Shown: positions 9,485-18,856, counted from the first letter of the stretch. The stretch is DNA of 64,000 nucleotides from Nitrospirota bacterium (GCA_029881725.1 JAOUMB010000013.1:1-64000), one strand, 5' to 3'. Notes: generated from the letters alone by a model not told the origin. Numbers and translations are program-made.

Positions 9485-9757
9485 TCGGTTTGAGGCCGAT
9501 GGAAAGCTCCGCCTGACTGTTGGATTTCGTGTAACCCGCCGGTTCTAAACGCACTCGAAAAAAAACTGAAAAATTGCCGCAAAAACCGTTGCGTGTTTGA
9601 GCGATCGGACCTACATTTCCCACGTTCGGTCAACCGGACCCACCCGCAAGGTTCGCCCCCATGGGATCGAAACCGTAAGCCGAATCTGCCCCCCTGCGGA
9701 GCGCGTGGTGCCTTTCGTGATGGGGAGTGGAACCGCGTTCTGCTCGGGAGGACCATA

Positions 9758-11698
9758 ATGAGCCGGAACAAGACCACCGCGCCGCGCCGGGTGGCGCGGC
9801 GCCGCACCCTGGGCCCGGTGCCCGATCTTCAGGCCCATGTCACCGGTGACTGGTGGCGACAGATTTTTAATCCTTTGTACCTCAAGACCGACGGTGACGT
9901 GGTGGGCGATGCGGAGATCACCCGTGGCGAGGTGGCGCGCATTGTCGACCTGCTGGCCCTGCCTCCGGATGCCAGGGTGCTCGACCTGTGTTGTGGGCAG
10001 GGGCGTCACACCTTGGAACTGGCCCGGCGCGGGCTGGTCAATGTGGAGGGGCTGGACCGTTCTCACTACCTGATCCAAAAGGCCCGCGAGGCCGCTCGCA
10101 AGGACGGGCTGAAGGTGCGTTTCCGCGAAGGCGACGCGCGCAAGCTGCCGTTTCCCGCCGACCGTTTCGATGCGGTGCTGATTCTGGGTAACAGCTTCGG
10201 CTATTTCGAGAGTTTGCAGGACGATCTGGACGTGCTGCGGGAAGTGCTGCGGGTACTCAAACCGTGGGGCCGGGTGGTGATGGATCTGGCCGACGGGGAC
10301 TACCTGCGCGAGCACTTCCAGCCCCGCTCCTGGGAGTGGATCGACCGCAACATGTTTGTTTGCCGGGAACGCTCCCTGTCCGACGACGGCGACCGCCTGG
10401 TATCGCGCGAGGTGGTAACCCATGTGGAAAAAGGGGTGCTGGCGGACCAATTCTACGCCGAGCGGCTCTATTCACGGGAGTCCATCGGGCGTCTGCTGGT
10501 CCGTGCCGGATTTCACGACACCGCTTTTCCGGAAGAGGCGGTGCGCACCGCCTCGCAACGGGATCAGGACCTGGGCATGATGGCCCAGCGCAACATCGCC
10601 ACAGCCGTGGCCCGCAAGGACTGGAGTCCCAAGCGTAAAACCGCCGCGGGGGCCCGTCACGTGGTGGTGTTGATGGGAGACCCGGAGCGGCCCGATGCCC
10701 TGAAGCCGCTTACGGTGTTCGACGATGACGATTTTTACACCATCGACCGCATGAAGGACGCCCTGGCGGAACTGCCGGGCTACAAGTTCACCTACCTGCA
10801 CCGCCACGGCACCCTGATCCAGGACCTGGCCAAGCTGGTGGGCAAGGTGGACTATGTTCTGAACCTTTGTGACGAGGGATTCAACAACGACCCGCGCCTG
10901 GAACTGCACGTGCCTGCCATGCTGGAGATGCTCGGTATCCCCTATACCGGCTCCAACCCCCAATGTCTGGCCTATTGCTACGACAAATCGCTGGTGCGCG
11001 GTATTGCCAAGGAAATGGGCCTGCCCACGCCGCAGGCGGTATTTTTGCAGGCCGAGGACATGGCATATGAACTGCCGTTTCCGTTTCCGGCCATCGTAAA
11101 ACCCAACTTTGGCGATTCCAGCTTCGGCATTAACGTGAACAGCGTGGTGCATACCCCCGAGGCGTTGATCGATCAGGTGCGCGCGATCCGCGATCAGTTT
11201 GGTTATGACAAACCTGTACTGGTGGAGGAATTCCTCACCGGCAAGGACATCACCGTGGGGATTATCGGAACTCCACCGGCCGACTACACGGTGCTTCCGG
11301 TGCTGGAGGAGGACTATTCCGACCTGCCCGCCGATCTTCCGCGTATCTGCGGTTATGAGGCCAAATGGCAGCCGGACTCACCCTATTCGGTGCTCAAAAG
11401 CCTGCCAGCTGGGCTTCCCGCCGGAACCGAGCAGGCGTTGGTGGAGTGGTGCGTGGCGCTGGCTGAGCGGCTGGAATGCCGGGACTACATGCGTTTTGAC
11501 TGGCGCCTGGATGCCGACGGCGTGCCACGCTTGCTGGAAGCCAACCCCAACCCGGGCTGGTGCTGGGACGGCCATCTGGCCAAGATGGCCGGGCTGATGG
11601 ACATCGGCTATGGCGACATGCTGGCAGCCATCCTGCGCGCCGCGGAACAACGAATCGGACTGACCGCTGAACTGGCTGTTCCGGTGGAAACCGGCTGA
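9758..11698 (+). CDS. Fusion: SAM-dependent methyltransferase + D-Ala-D-Ala-ligase-like ATP-grasp enzyme
   Basis: 646 residues from ATG 9758, preceded by GGGAGG. The frame is open 55 codons further upstream, but without a good start signal. Residues about 50-270 are a class I methyltransferase: motif I VLDLCCGQGRHTLELA, acidic GLDRS, DARKLPFP, and VLILGNSFGYF. From about residue 298 an ATP-grasp domain of the D-alanine-D-alanine ligase type follows: IPYTGSNPQCLAYCYDK, PAIVKPNFGDSSFGI, VLVEEFLTGKDITVG and the metal site LLEANPNPGW (about 592). The enzyme probably joins two amino-acid-like units with ATP and methylates the product or a precursor. Genuine Ddl is not fused to a methyltransferase and is normally found near murC or ftsQ, so this is probably not cell-wall Ddl. 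The antiporter gene starts four bases after its stop. Confidence 0.88.
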   Translation: MSRNKTTAPRRVARRRTLGPVPDLQAHVTGDWWRQIFNPLYLKTDGDVVGDAEITRGEVARIVDLLALPPDARVLDLCCGQGRHTLELARRGLVNVEGLDRSHYLIQKAREAARKDGLKVRFREGDARKLPFPADRFDAVLILGNSFGYFESLQDDLDVLREVLRVLKPWGRVVMDLADGDYLREHFQPRSWEWIDRNMFVCRERSLSDDGDRLVSREVVTHVEKGVLADQFYAERLYSRESIGRLLVRAGFHDTAFPEEAVRTASQRDQDLGMMAQRNIATAVARKDWSPKRKTAAGARHVVVLMGDPERPDALKPLTVFDDDDFYTIDRMKDALAELPGYKFTYLHRHGTLIQDLAKLVGKVDYVLNLCDEGFNNDPRLELHVPAMLEMLGIPYTGSNPQCLAYCYDKSLVRGIAKEMGLPTPQAVFLQAEDMAYELPFPFPAIVKPNFGDSSFGINVNSVVHTPEALIDQVRAIRDQFGYDKPVLVEEFLTGKDITVGIIGTPPADYTVLPVLEEDYSDLPADLPRICGYEAKWQPDSPYSVLKSLPAGLPAGTEQALVEWCVALAERLECRDYMRFDWRLDADGVPRLLEANPNPGWCWDGHLAKMAGLMDIGYGDMLAAILRAAEQRIGLTAELAVPVETG

Positions 11699-11702
11699 CC
11701 GG

Positions 11703-12947
11703 ATGCACCTGGATCCGGCCATGCCCGCGCTGGTAGGGGCGCTGCTGGCCATTCTGGCAGTGGGGCTGCTGTTGCGATTGCTGCGGCAGCCCCACGTGGT
11801 TGGCTACCTTCTGGTGGGCGTGGGACTGGGGCCCCACGGTCTGGCCCTGATCACAGACGAGCCGACCCTTTCCCGTCTGGGCTCCGTGGGTGTGATGCTA
11901 CTGTTGTTTTTTGTGGGCATGGAGGTCCATCCGCGTGAACTGATGCGGGGATGGAAGGTGGCCGTGTTCGGCACCGGACTGGGTACCCTGTTGATCGTCG
12001 CCGGTGTGGCGCTGATCGGCACCTGGCGGGACTGGCCCATGGGGCGGGTGGTGTTGCTTGGTTTTATCGTCAGCCTTAGCAGCACCGCCGTGGTGCTGAA
12101 GCTGCTGGGGGACGCGCGGGAATTGGAAAGCCGTATCGGGCAGGGAGTTTTATCCATCCTGCTGGCTCAGGACCTGGCACTGATCCCGATGCTTGTAATC
12201 ATCTCGCTTTTGGGTGGCGACAACCTGTCCGGTGGGCAAATGGCGGCCCAATTGGCGGGGACCGCGGTGATCGCCGGGGTGGTCGGGTGGATGATTCGCT
12301 CCCCCAGGATCAGCCTGCCATGGCTGCGTTCCCTGCGCGGCGATCATGAAATGGAGGTGTTTGCCGCCCTGGCATTTTGCCTGACCCTGGCATTGGTCAC
12401 CGGCTTGACCGGACTGTCTACCGCGCTGGGGGCGTTTTTGGCCGGCATGCTGGTGGGCACCGCGCATGAGGGTGACTGGATTCACCGCCATCTGGCGCCG
12501 TTCCAGGTGGTGTTTCTGGCTCTTTTTTTCGTGTCGGTGGGCATGCTGCTGGACCTGGGCTTCCTGCGTGAATCCTTCACGCTGGCGCTGCTGCTGGTCA
12601 TGCTGGTGCTGATCGCCAAAACGGCGGTCAATGCGGTGCTGCTTAGGCTGTTGCACACCAACTGGAGAGATGGCCTGTATGCCGGGGCGCTCCTGGCGCA
12701 AATCGGGGAATTCAGTTTCGTGCTGGCAGCGGTGGGATTGCAGGCGGGGCTGATTGGCCGGTATGGCTACCAGATGGGGATTTCGGTGATTACCCTGTCG
12801 CTGGCGGTTAGCCCGTTGTGGATTGCCGCGTTCCGGATACTGACTGGCCAGCGCCGGAGGCCGCTTACCCCTTTGGAGCCGGATTTCCCAGCCGGGCGAG
12901 TTGAGTCTCCAGCGTCTCCAGCAGGCAGCGTGACACGTCCGGAGTAA
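11703..12947 (+). CDS. Kef-type cation:proton antiporter (CPA2 family)
   Basis: 414 residues with about 12 hydrophobic segments and the conserved Na+/H+ exchanger core GFIVSLSSTAVVLKLL plus LAQDLALIPML. It lacks the C-terminal TrkA-N nucleotide-binding domain of KefB/KefC; the tail after the last helix is only about 35 residues. It should exchange K+ or Na+ for protons across the inner membrane. It starts four bases after the ligase/methyltransferase fusion without its own strong ribosome-binding site, so translation is probably coupled. Its last 83 bases overlap the 3' end of the convergent gene at 12865-13416. Confidence 0.88.
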   Translation: MHLDPAMPALVGALLAILAVGLLLRLLRQPHVVGYLLVGVGLGPHGLALITDEPTLSRLGSVGVMLLLFFVGMEVHPRELMRGWKVAVFGTGLGTLLIVAGVALIGTWRDWPMGRVVLLGFIVSLSSTAVVLKLLGDARELESRIGQGVLSILLAQDLALIPMLVIISLLGGDNLSGGQMAAQLAGTAVIAGVVGWMIRSPRISLPWLRSLRGDHEMEVFAALAFCLTLALVTGLTGLSTALGAFLAGMLVGTAHEGDWIHRHLAPFQVVFLALFFVSVGMLLDLGFLRESFTLALLLVMLVLIAKTAVNAVLLRLLHTNWRDGLYAGALLAQIGEFSFVLAAVGLQAGLIGRYGYQMGISVITLSLAVSPLWIAAFRILTGQRRRPLTPLEPDFPAGRVESPASPAGSVTRPE

Positions 12948-13416
12948 GGCCGAAGCCAACCCGGGCCACGCGCCCCTGACATTCGAAGCGCACCACGCCG
13001 CCGGTGGGGCGGTCCAGCCGCAAACCGCCGATGCATTCGGCCGGGTAGCGATGATGGGGACCGAGGCCAAGCAGGGTACGCCGGTGCGCCAGGCTGCCGT
13101 TTTCCACATGGATGCTTTCACGGCTCATGTGAATCCACGTAAAACGCGCCAATGCCACGCACAGGGTGGCCATCATCACCAGAAAATATGGATCGGCGGG
13201 GCCACGGCTTTCCAGCAGCGCAAGGGAAAATCCCGCGAGCAGAACGGTCACCACTGCCAGGCTGGTGCCCATGGCGGCCATCACCGAAACAAAGGTGGGG
13301 TGCAAATGCACGGTGCATCCGGTTTCGTGTTCCTCCAGCCGCAGGTCGCGAGCCAAGTTTCCGCCGGTCAGAAAGTTGGGCCTGTGGTGCCGCTTGCGGG
13401 TGTGCTTGATCGGCAT
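12865..13416 (-). CDS. Membrane protein with PH-like C-terminal domain, unknown function
   Basis: 183 residues. Two close transmembrane segments (about residues 45-68 and 76-92) are followed by a soluble part (RESIHVENGSLAHRR...PAECIGGLRL) resembling bacterial PH-like domains after a two-helix hairpin. The start ATG 13416 has GGGGAGG upstream. It lies 17 bases after the M48 protease gene and is probably the last gene of the DUF898-M48 operon. It converges on and overlaps the antiporter gene by 83 bases. The family is not confidently identified. Confidence 0.65.
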   Translation of the reverse strand: MPIKHTRKRHHRPNFLTGGNLARDLRLEEHETGCTVHLHPTFVSVMAAMGTSLAVVTVLLAGFSLALLESRGPADPYFLVMMATLCVALARFTWIHMSRESIHVENGSLAHRRTLLGLGPHHRYPAECIGGLRLDRPTGGVVRFECQGRVARVGFGLTPDVSRCLLETLETQLARLGNPAPKG

Positions 13417-13433
13417 GGGTCATCCTCCCCGGA

Positions 13434-14513
13434 TCAGGACGGCGAGGCGCAGATATCCTTCAGGGCCGTCCATTCCTTATCGGTCAGTGCCGGGGGAAAC
13501 CTTTGTGTGTCACGGGTCCGGGCGGTAAGGTCGGCCACCCGTTGTTCCGAAGGCGGATGCGTGCTGAACAGGGCGGGCAGGGCGAGGGGTTCCTGCGCCA
13601 TCAGGCGGGTGAAAAACTGCACCAGCCCCTCACCGCTTATCCCGGCGCGGTCCAGAATCTCGGTCCCCACCCGGTCCGCTTCCCGCTCCTGCTCGCGGGA
13701 GAAGGACAGCTCCAGCAATTGCGCACCTAATTTACCGATAGCGGCTCCGCTTTCGGCAGAGCCGCCCATCAGGATGCCGATGGTGACACCGAAGCCAATG
13801 GAGCGGATCATCCCCTCGGTTCCGTGGCGCCGGGTTACGTGTGCGACTTCGTGGGCCAGCACTCCGGCCACCTCGTCCGGCGATCCGGCCCCCGAGATCA
13901 CGCCGTTCATGACCACGATCTGCCCTCCCGGCAGGGCGAAGGCGTTGATAACATCACTGTCCACCACGCGCACGGACAGTGGAAACCGGCTTTCCGACGC
14001 CTCTTCCAGGCGTTTGGTCAGCAACGCCAGCGCGTGGCTCCCCCGCGGAGATTCGCATACGGTTTTGCCATCCAGCATCCCCTCCATTGCCCATTCGCCG
14101 AGCTTCTGCTCCCAGTTCGGGGGGATATGGCGAACCAGTATCTGTGGCAGCCACAACACGGCAGCCGCCAGTACCAGCAGGACCGACGCCACTGCGCCGA
14201 TGCCCCGCCATGCGGTGCGGGCCTTGCGTTCCGCTCGCGCGCGGTCACCCAGAACCTCGGGGGCGGCCTCCTTGAGTGCTGTATCGAAGTCCGGGTCGGC
14301 CACGGTAAGCACCGCGTCCGGGTGATCCGGGTGGCGGACAGTTAGTGGGTCACCCGGCATCACCGGTTCCGGCGGCACGATGCCGTTCAAACGCCAACTG
14401 GCCAGGCGGTCGCCCTCCGGGGAACAGATGTCCAGAGTTATCCGGGTGACCTCCACCCTGACCGGATGCACCATGGCGGTGCGTCCGTCGCAGAAGCGGC
14501 CGGAAAAAATCAT
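13434..14513 (-). CDS. M48-family zinc metallopeptidase with N-terminal membrane anchor
   Basis: 359 residues. An N-terminal beta-rich region (about 1-100) precedes one transmembrane segment (about 104-127). The M48 catalytic domain follows: HEVAHVTRRHG (zinc ligands and catalytic Glu), the third ligand in EREADRVGTEIL, and STHPPSEQRV near the C-terminus, as in BepA and Oma1-type enzymes. It probably degrades misfolded envelope proteins. ATG 14513 overlaps the upstream stop as ATGA, which shows coupling with the DUF898 membrane protein. The Oma1-like N-terminal DUF is unlike secreted BepA, which has TPR repeats instead. Confidence 0.88.
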   Translation of the reverse strand: MIFSGRFCDGRTAMVHPVRVEVTRITLDICSPEGDRLASWRLNGIVPPEPVMPGDPLTVRHPDHPDAVLTVADPDFDTALKEAAPEVLGDRARAERKARTAWRGIGAVASVLLVLAAAVLWLPQILVRHIPPNWEQKLGEWAMEGMLDGKTVCESPRGSHALALLTKRLEEASESRFPLSVRVVDSDVINAFALPGGQIVVMNGVISGAGSPDEVAGVLAHEVAHVTRRHGTEGMIRSIGFGVTIGILMGGSAESGAAIGKLGAQLLELSFSREQEREADRVGTEILDRAGISGEGLVQFFTRLMAQEPLALPALFSTHPPSEQRVADLTARTRDTQRFPPALTDKEWTALKDICASPS

Positions 14514-15724
14514 CCGAAGCCGATGTCACCCAATTCCAGCACCTCGGATATGCCTTCGGCGTCTCCGGCCGTCTGGCGGGTCCCCTGCTGGACGGTGCCG
14601 AAGTCCACATGACCGTGCAGCGAGTGGCGCGCACATAGGAACCCCATATTGCGGTGAAACACCAACGGGCCGCCAAGGCCGAACGTGAACGAGGTCAGTG
14701 CCCAGTTTCCGGAAATAAGGGAAATCAACTTGCGGTAGGTGACATCCGAAGCAAAACGGGCCCCTTGCAGGGTGGTGTGCTCGGCGATGTAGCGGTGAGC
14801 CCGGGCCCGGTACCACACCGTAATCAATCCGAAGGTAGGCAACAGCAGGATCAAGGTGACCAGCCACGGCTTGATCAAGCCGCGACCGGTGCCATCGTAG
14901 CCCAGGTGTTCGGCCCCCAGGGAAGTGGCACGGGCCATGCGACTGGTCAGGTTGCTTTGGGCCCAAGGCAGATACAGCCCCAGAGTGGCAAGGGTCAACA
15001 ACCCCTGGACCATTCCATACAGTCCGTAGCGCATGGCCGATCCGTGCAGGCCAAGGCGAATGCCTCGCCATACGGTGCGGCTGTAGCGGTAACGGCGGGC
15101 ACTGAAGCGGGCCAGTTCCATCACGAAGATGCCCAAGGTCGCGAACAGTCCGAAGCCGACGGCTGCTGCGGTGCCCTGGCCATACATGGAGCCCACGGCG
15201 CTCACCAGGGCGGCGCCACCAAAGTACAGAACCATCATCAGTACCGAGCCGATGATCATTCCTTTGAACAACTCCTTTCCGGTGCCGGTGTATTCAAAGC
15301 GGTCCCCCAGAAAGGAAACCCGGCTCCACAGATAGCGCCGGTAGTTTGTCTTGGCCCACGGGTGGTAGAGACCGAGGGTGAGGATGTTGAACATCAGGTT
15401 GCGGAAAAAAATGCGGTACAGCTGTCCGCTGGCGCCGTCATAGGTGAGCCGGCGATCTCCGCCGGAAAACAGGGAGCGATCGGCGCCCGGTGCTGCTGTG
15501 GGCGGCGCGACCTCGCGCGGGACCGAATTGGACTCGGATGGAACCGCTGTTGGGGTCATTTCGGACGTGGCCGGTGTCGTAGTTGGTTGCGGTGGGGATT
15601 CGGCAGCGGGTGTTTTTTTGAACTTGCTCAAAAAACCGCCCCCTTCCTTCTTAGGCTTTGGAGAGCCACCGGATGATCCTTGGGAACGGATGCGCCGCGG
15701 GGGGTTGGATTGATCGATGCCCAT
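14510..15724 (-). CDS. DUF898 (YjgN-like) multi-pass membrane protein
   Basis: About 404 residues. A Pro/Thr/Ser-rich, basic N-terminal tail of about 95 residues is followed by the DUF898 domain, with repeated phrases LTLGLYHPWAKTNYRRYLW and LATLGLYLPWAQSNLTSRM and about six membrane segments. The GTG at 15760 has a strong AAGGAGG six bases upstream and would add 12 residues, so it is a real alternative to ATG 15724, which has only GGAG. The stop overlaps the protease start. YjgN-family proteins are of unknown function; their coupling to an M48 protease recurs in proteobacteria as far as I recall. Confidence 0.82.
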   Translation of the reverse strand: MGIDQSNPPRRIRSQGSSGGSPKPKKEGGGFLSKFKKTPAAESPPQPTTTPATSEMTPTAVPSESNSVPREVAPPTAAPGADRSLFSGGDRRLTYDGASGQLYRIFFRNLMFNILTLGLYHPWAKTNYRRYLWSRVSFLGDRFEYTGTGKELFKGMIIGSVLMMVLYFGGAALVSAVGSMYGQGTAAAVGFGLFATLGIFVMELARFSARRYRYSRTVWRGIRLGLHGSAMRYGLYGMVQGLLTLATLGLYLPWAQSNLTSRMARATSLGAEHLGYDGTGRGLIKPWLVTLILLLPTFGLITVWYRARAHRYIAEHTTLQGARFASDVTYRKLISLISGNWALTSFTFGLGGPLVFHRNMGFLCARHSLHGHVDFGTVQQGTRQTAGDAEGISEVLELGDIGFG

Positions 15725-15756
15725 ACAAAAAAACTCCGCTAGAGGCGCGCACTGGC

Positions 15757-15790
15757 GCACCGCATACCTCCTTTCGGCGGCATGCGGTGC
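15757..15790 (-). other. Inverted repeat around the DUF898 ribosome-binding site
   Basis: GCACCGCAT and ATGCGGTGC form a 9-bp stem whose loop contains AAGGAGGT. On the leftward transcript this would place the Shine-Dalgarno sequence of the GTG 15760 start inside a hairpin loop. It could tune translation, or be a leftover terminator of the EamA gene without a T-tract. Confidence 0.3.
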
Positions 15791-15806
15791 ATCCTTTACA
15801 CTCGGG

Positions 15807-16757
15807 TCAGCAACGCCGGGACAGGCCGATGACCGTGACCCCTGCCAGCACAAGGACCGTGCCGACCAGATGTGTGGCGGTCAGTGGTTCGCCCAGGGCC
15901 AGAGAGTCCAGTCCGAGGGTGGCCACCGGTCCCACGGTGCTGAGGATGGCCGCGCGCGGAGCACCAACCAGGGCCACCCCGGCACTGAAACAGAATGCGG
16001 GCAGTACGGTGGCGAACAGCGCCATTACCGCACTGAACATCAGGGCCCCGGCGGGCAGGGTGAGCGGCGAGGTGGCGCCGGACAATCCGAAATGCAGCCC
16101 CACGGCCAGTGAGGAGCCGCACATGGCCAGGGCGGTGAAGCGCGTGGCTCCCAGCTTGCTGATTACCGGCGCGCTGCCCACCGAGTAGAGCGCGAAGGTG
16201 AAGGCCGCGCCCAGCACGAGGGCGACTCCCAGGGTCCCGTTCGAGCGTGGCAAACCCAAATGCCCAGAAACGGCGAGCGCCACTCCGGCCCAGGTGAGCA
16301 CAAGCGCGGGAACCGTGCCGCGCTCCACCCCGCGCCGGTACAGCATTGCGGAGATCACCACCACCAGGGTTGGATAGGCGAACAACACCACCCGTTCCAG
16401 CCCGGCAGAGATGTAGGCCAGTCCGGCGGTATCCAGCAGTTGCGACAGATAGTAGCCAAGCAGGGCCAGACCCCCCACCTGTGCCCAGTCGCGACCAGTA
16501 AGCGGAACCCTGCCGGGGCGGTTGCTCCACAGGGCGATGAACACGAACAGTGGCACGCTGAACATGAGCCGCGCGGCCATCACCGTGATCGGTTCGATGC
16601 CTCCGGCGCTTTGATAGACCAGTTTTACCAGCACCGGCTTGGCGGAAAAGCAAATGGCTGTCGTCACCACCAGCAGGGTGCCGGTCCAGTGTGCCGAACG
16701 GGCGCGCAGCTGCGCATCGGTCGGGTTGCCGGAACAAGGTGACTGGGAGGGCTGCAT
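15807..16757 (-). CDS. EamA-family drug/metabolite transporter
   Basis: 316 residues from ATG 16757; an upstream in-frame start would add 23 residues unlike the family. Ten hydrophobic segments are arranged as two EamA repeats, with the conserved ISAGLERVVLFAYPTLVV and ALVGAPRAAILSTVGPVATLGL stretches. Such inner-membrane carriers export amino acids, nucleobases or related metabolites; the substrate cannot be inferred. GGAAAGG lies about seven bases before the ATG. It precedes the DUF898 operon by 82 bases on the same strand but is functionally unrelated by content. Confidence 0.88.
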   Translation of the reverse strand: MQPSQSPCSGNPTDAQLRARSAHWTGTLLVVTTAICFSAKPVLVKLVYQSAGGIEPITVMAARLMFSVPLFVFIALWSNRPGRVPLTGRDWAQVGGLALLGYYLSQLLDTAGLAYISAGLERVVLFAYPTLVVVISAMLYRRGVERGTVPALVLTWAGVALAVSGHLGLPRSNGTLGVALVLGAAFTFALYSVGSAPVISKLGATRFTALAMCGSSLAVGLHFGLSGATSPLTLPAGALMFSAVMALFATVLPAFCFSAGVALVGAPRAAILSTVGPVATLGLDSLALGEPLTATHLVGTVLVLAGVTVIGLSRRC

Positions 16758-17104
16758 GATGGACCTTTCCGCCGGAAACTTCCGCGCGAAAAGATGCGCA
16801 ACGCAGCCTGACGCGGGAAGCGCCACGGCCGTCTGCGGGGTTGCTGGTTCTTAGGAGAAAATCAGGAGAACGCACGCATGCAGGCCGGGCCGTGGACGGC
16901 GGCCTTTAGCCACAGACCGACGGTCGGAATACGGCGCACAATGGCCGCCTGCGAGATGCGTACTGAATTGAACATGATCCGCGCAATCTAACAGGAGAGA
17001 CTGCCGATTGTCAACTGGCTATCAGTCGGGTCCGTGCATGCAGCGCTTGGGGTGAACCCGTTAGACGTCACTATTTCTGCTGGCTTGCGCCACGTTGCGG
17101 TCCG
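16758..17104. other. Intergenic region upstream of the EamA gene
   Basis: About 350 bases between two leftward genes. No coding frame, tRNA or repeat recognised. It should contain the EamA promoter and the end of the kinase transcript, but no clear intrinsic terminator follows the kinase stop. Confidence 0.35.
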
Positions 17105-18850
17105 CTACAGCAGGTTGCCCAGGGTCTGCTTGAGTGCCTCCGGGGTGATCGGCTTGAACAGGATGCCGCATCCGGCGGCGGCACTGGCGGCGGCCACCTG
17201 TCTGGAGGTATCTCCGGTCAGGATCAGTGCCGGAATCGGGTGTTTATAAAGGGCACGGATGCGAGCCACCGCTTCCAGACCTGTTTCGCCGCCACGCAGT
17301 CGGTAGTCAGCCACCACTACGTCGGGGCACGGGTGGCCGTTGACGCTCAATTCTGATACTGCCTGGTCCCCACCGGAGGCGGTCAGCAATTCGCAATCCC
17401 AACCGCGCAACAGGCTGCGCATACCCTGACGGATTGGCCGCTCGTCGTCCACCACCACCACAAACGCCCCGGCCAGACCAGCCACCCGGTGCGTTTCACC
17501 GTTTACCGGCATCCGTTCCGTTGTGAGCGGTACGTCAATGGAAAAACAACTGCCCTTTCCCGGCTTGCTGAGCAGGGCCACTGGGTGATCCAGCAGGTCG
17601 GACAACCGCCGCACGATGGCCAGCCCCAAGCCCAGCCCCTGGGAGCGGTCCCGCTCTGGATTGCCCAACTGGTGAAACTCGGAAAATACCGCCTCACGGT
17701 CTGTGTTGGCGATGCCGGGGCCGGTATCCCACACCTGGATGCGGGCGAACCCCCCGCGCCGCCGCACGCCGATCAGCATGCCGCCGGAGCGGGTGTGACG
17801 CACCGCGTTGGTGGCCAGGTTGCGTACCATACGCCCCAGCAGCACCGGGTCGGTGCGTACCGTCAAGTCGCGAATGCGCAGGCGCAGGGTCAGGCCGTGG
17901 GTGTTGGCCTCGCCGCGCAGCTCGTCGGCGATATTGGTCAGCAGTGGTGCCAGTGAGGTGGTGACGGGGGTCGGCAGGATGGAGCCGGAATCCAGTTGCG
18001 AAACATCCAGCAGGGCATTCAGCAAGTCACTCAGGGCACTGCTGGAGCGGCGCGCGTTTTTCAGCAGGTTGCGCTGCTCGGCGGTCGACAGGTTCTGCTC
18101 CAGCGCGCCCAGAAACAGGTCCAGGGCGTGCAGCGGCTGGCGAAGGTCGTGGCTGGTGGCAGCCAGAAAATGGGACTTTTCCTGGCCGCGTTGCTCGGCC
18201 AGAAGAGTCTGTCCGCGCAGGTGGTCAAGCAATTCCAGGTTTTCATAGCGCAATTCCAGCGAGCGCAGGAACTCCCGCCCCAGATGGCGACCCAGTACCA
18301 GCGAAACCGGCAGGCTGCCAAGCATCACCATGGAGATCAGCAACCAATGCTCAGGGGTCGGATTCAGCAGCAGCCACCCCACCAGCGGCAGTTGCAGCCC
18401 CAGCGCCATGCCGTAATGCAGCGCCACGAACGGAGCGCCGACGATGGCACTGCCGAACACCGGCAGCACCAGAAGGGCATAGGCCGCGTATTTGTAGGTG
18501 GTGAGCGCCGGATCGAGCAGATAGAACGGGCTGGTACCCACCAGCACGGCCACCAGTGTGCTGCTGGCGGCGATACCCCAGGCCCAGCGGGTGGCGGCAT
18601 CGCCCACCGGGGGGGCTGCCAGATAGCGGCGGATGGCCACCCACTCGGCCACGCCGACGAGCAGGATTACCGTTGCCCATGGGATTAGCCAGGCCGGTTC
18701 CGCGTGGCGGTAGACAAAGCACAGGTTGCCCACCCAGGCCAGCAGGCCGAGTAGCACCCGTTGCAGGTTTTCGTACAGGATGCGGGTGCGTTCGCTGGCA
18801 ATGGCCGCCTCGCGCGACGAGGGAGACGGCTCCGTGGCGGCTGCCTGCAT
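17105..18850 (-). CDS. Hybrid sensor histidine kinase with C-terminal receiver domain
   Basis: 581 residues; ATG 18850 follows directly after an in-frame TTG. The N-terminal third has about six transmembrane helices, so it senses from within the membrane. The H-box SHDLRQPLHALDLFLGAL (about residue 232) belongs to the subtype common in kinases paired with LuxR regulators. The ATPase follows: N-box NLATNAVRHT, DTGPGI and GLGLGLAIVRR. A receiver from about residue 455 has VVVVDDERP, phospho-Asp in DVVVADYRL, and KPI. It lies seven bases after the cognate regulator gene; signal unknown. Confidence 0.92.
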   Translation of the reverse strand: MQAAATEPSPSSREAAIASERTRILYENLQRVLLGLLAWVGNLCFVYRHAEPAWLIPWATVILLVGVAEWVAIRRYLAAPPVGDAATRWAWGIAASSTLVAVLVGTSPFYLLDPALTTYKYAAYALLVLPVFGSAIVGAPFVALHYGMALGLQLPLVGWLLLNPTPEHWLLISMVMLGSLPVSLVLGRHLGREFLRSLELRYENLELLDHLRGQTLLAEQRGQEKSHFLAATSHDLRQPLHALDLFLGALEQNLSTAEQRNLLKNARRSSSALSDLLNALLDVSQLDSGSILPTPVTTSLAPLLTNIADELRGEANTHGLTLRLRIRDLTVRTDPVLLGRMVRNLATNAVRHTRSGGMLIGVRRRGGFARIQVWDTGPGIANTDREAVFSEFHQLGNPERDRSQGLGLGLAIVRRLSDLLDHPVALLSKPGKGSCFSIDVPLTTERMPVNGETHRVAGLAGAFVVVVDDERPIRQGMRSLLRGWDCELLTASGGDQAVSELSVNGHPCPDVVVADYRLRGGETGLEAVARIRALYKHPIPALILTGDTSRQVAAASAAAGCGILFKPITPEALKQTLGNLL

Positions 18851-18856
18851 CAATGG

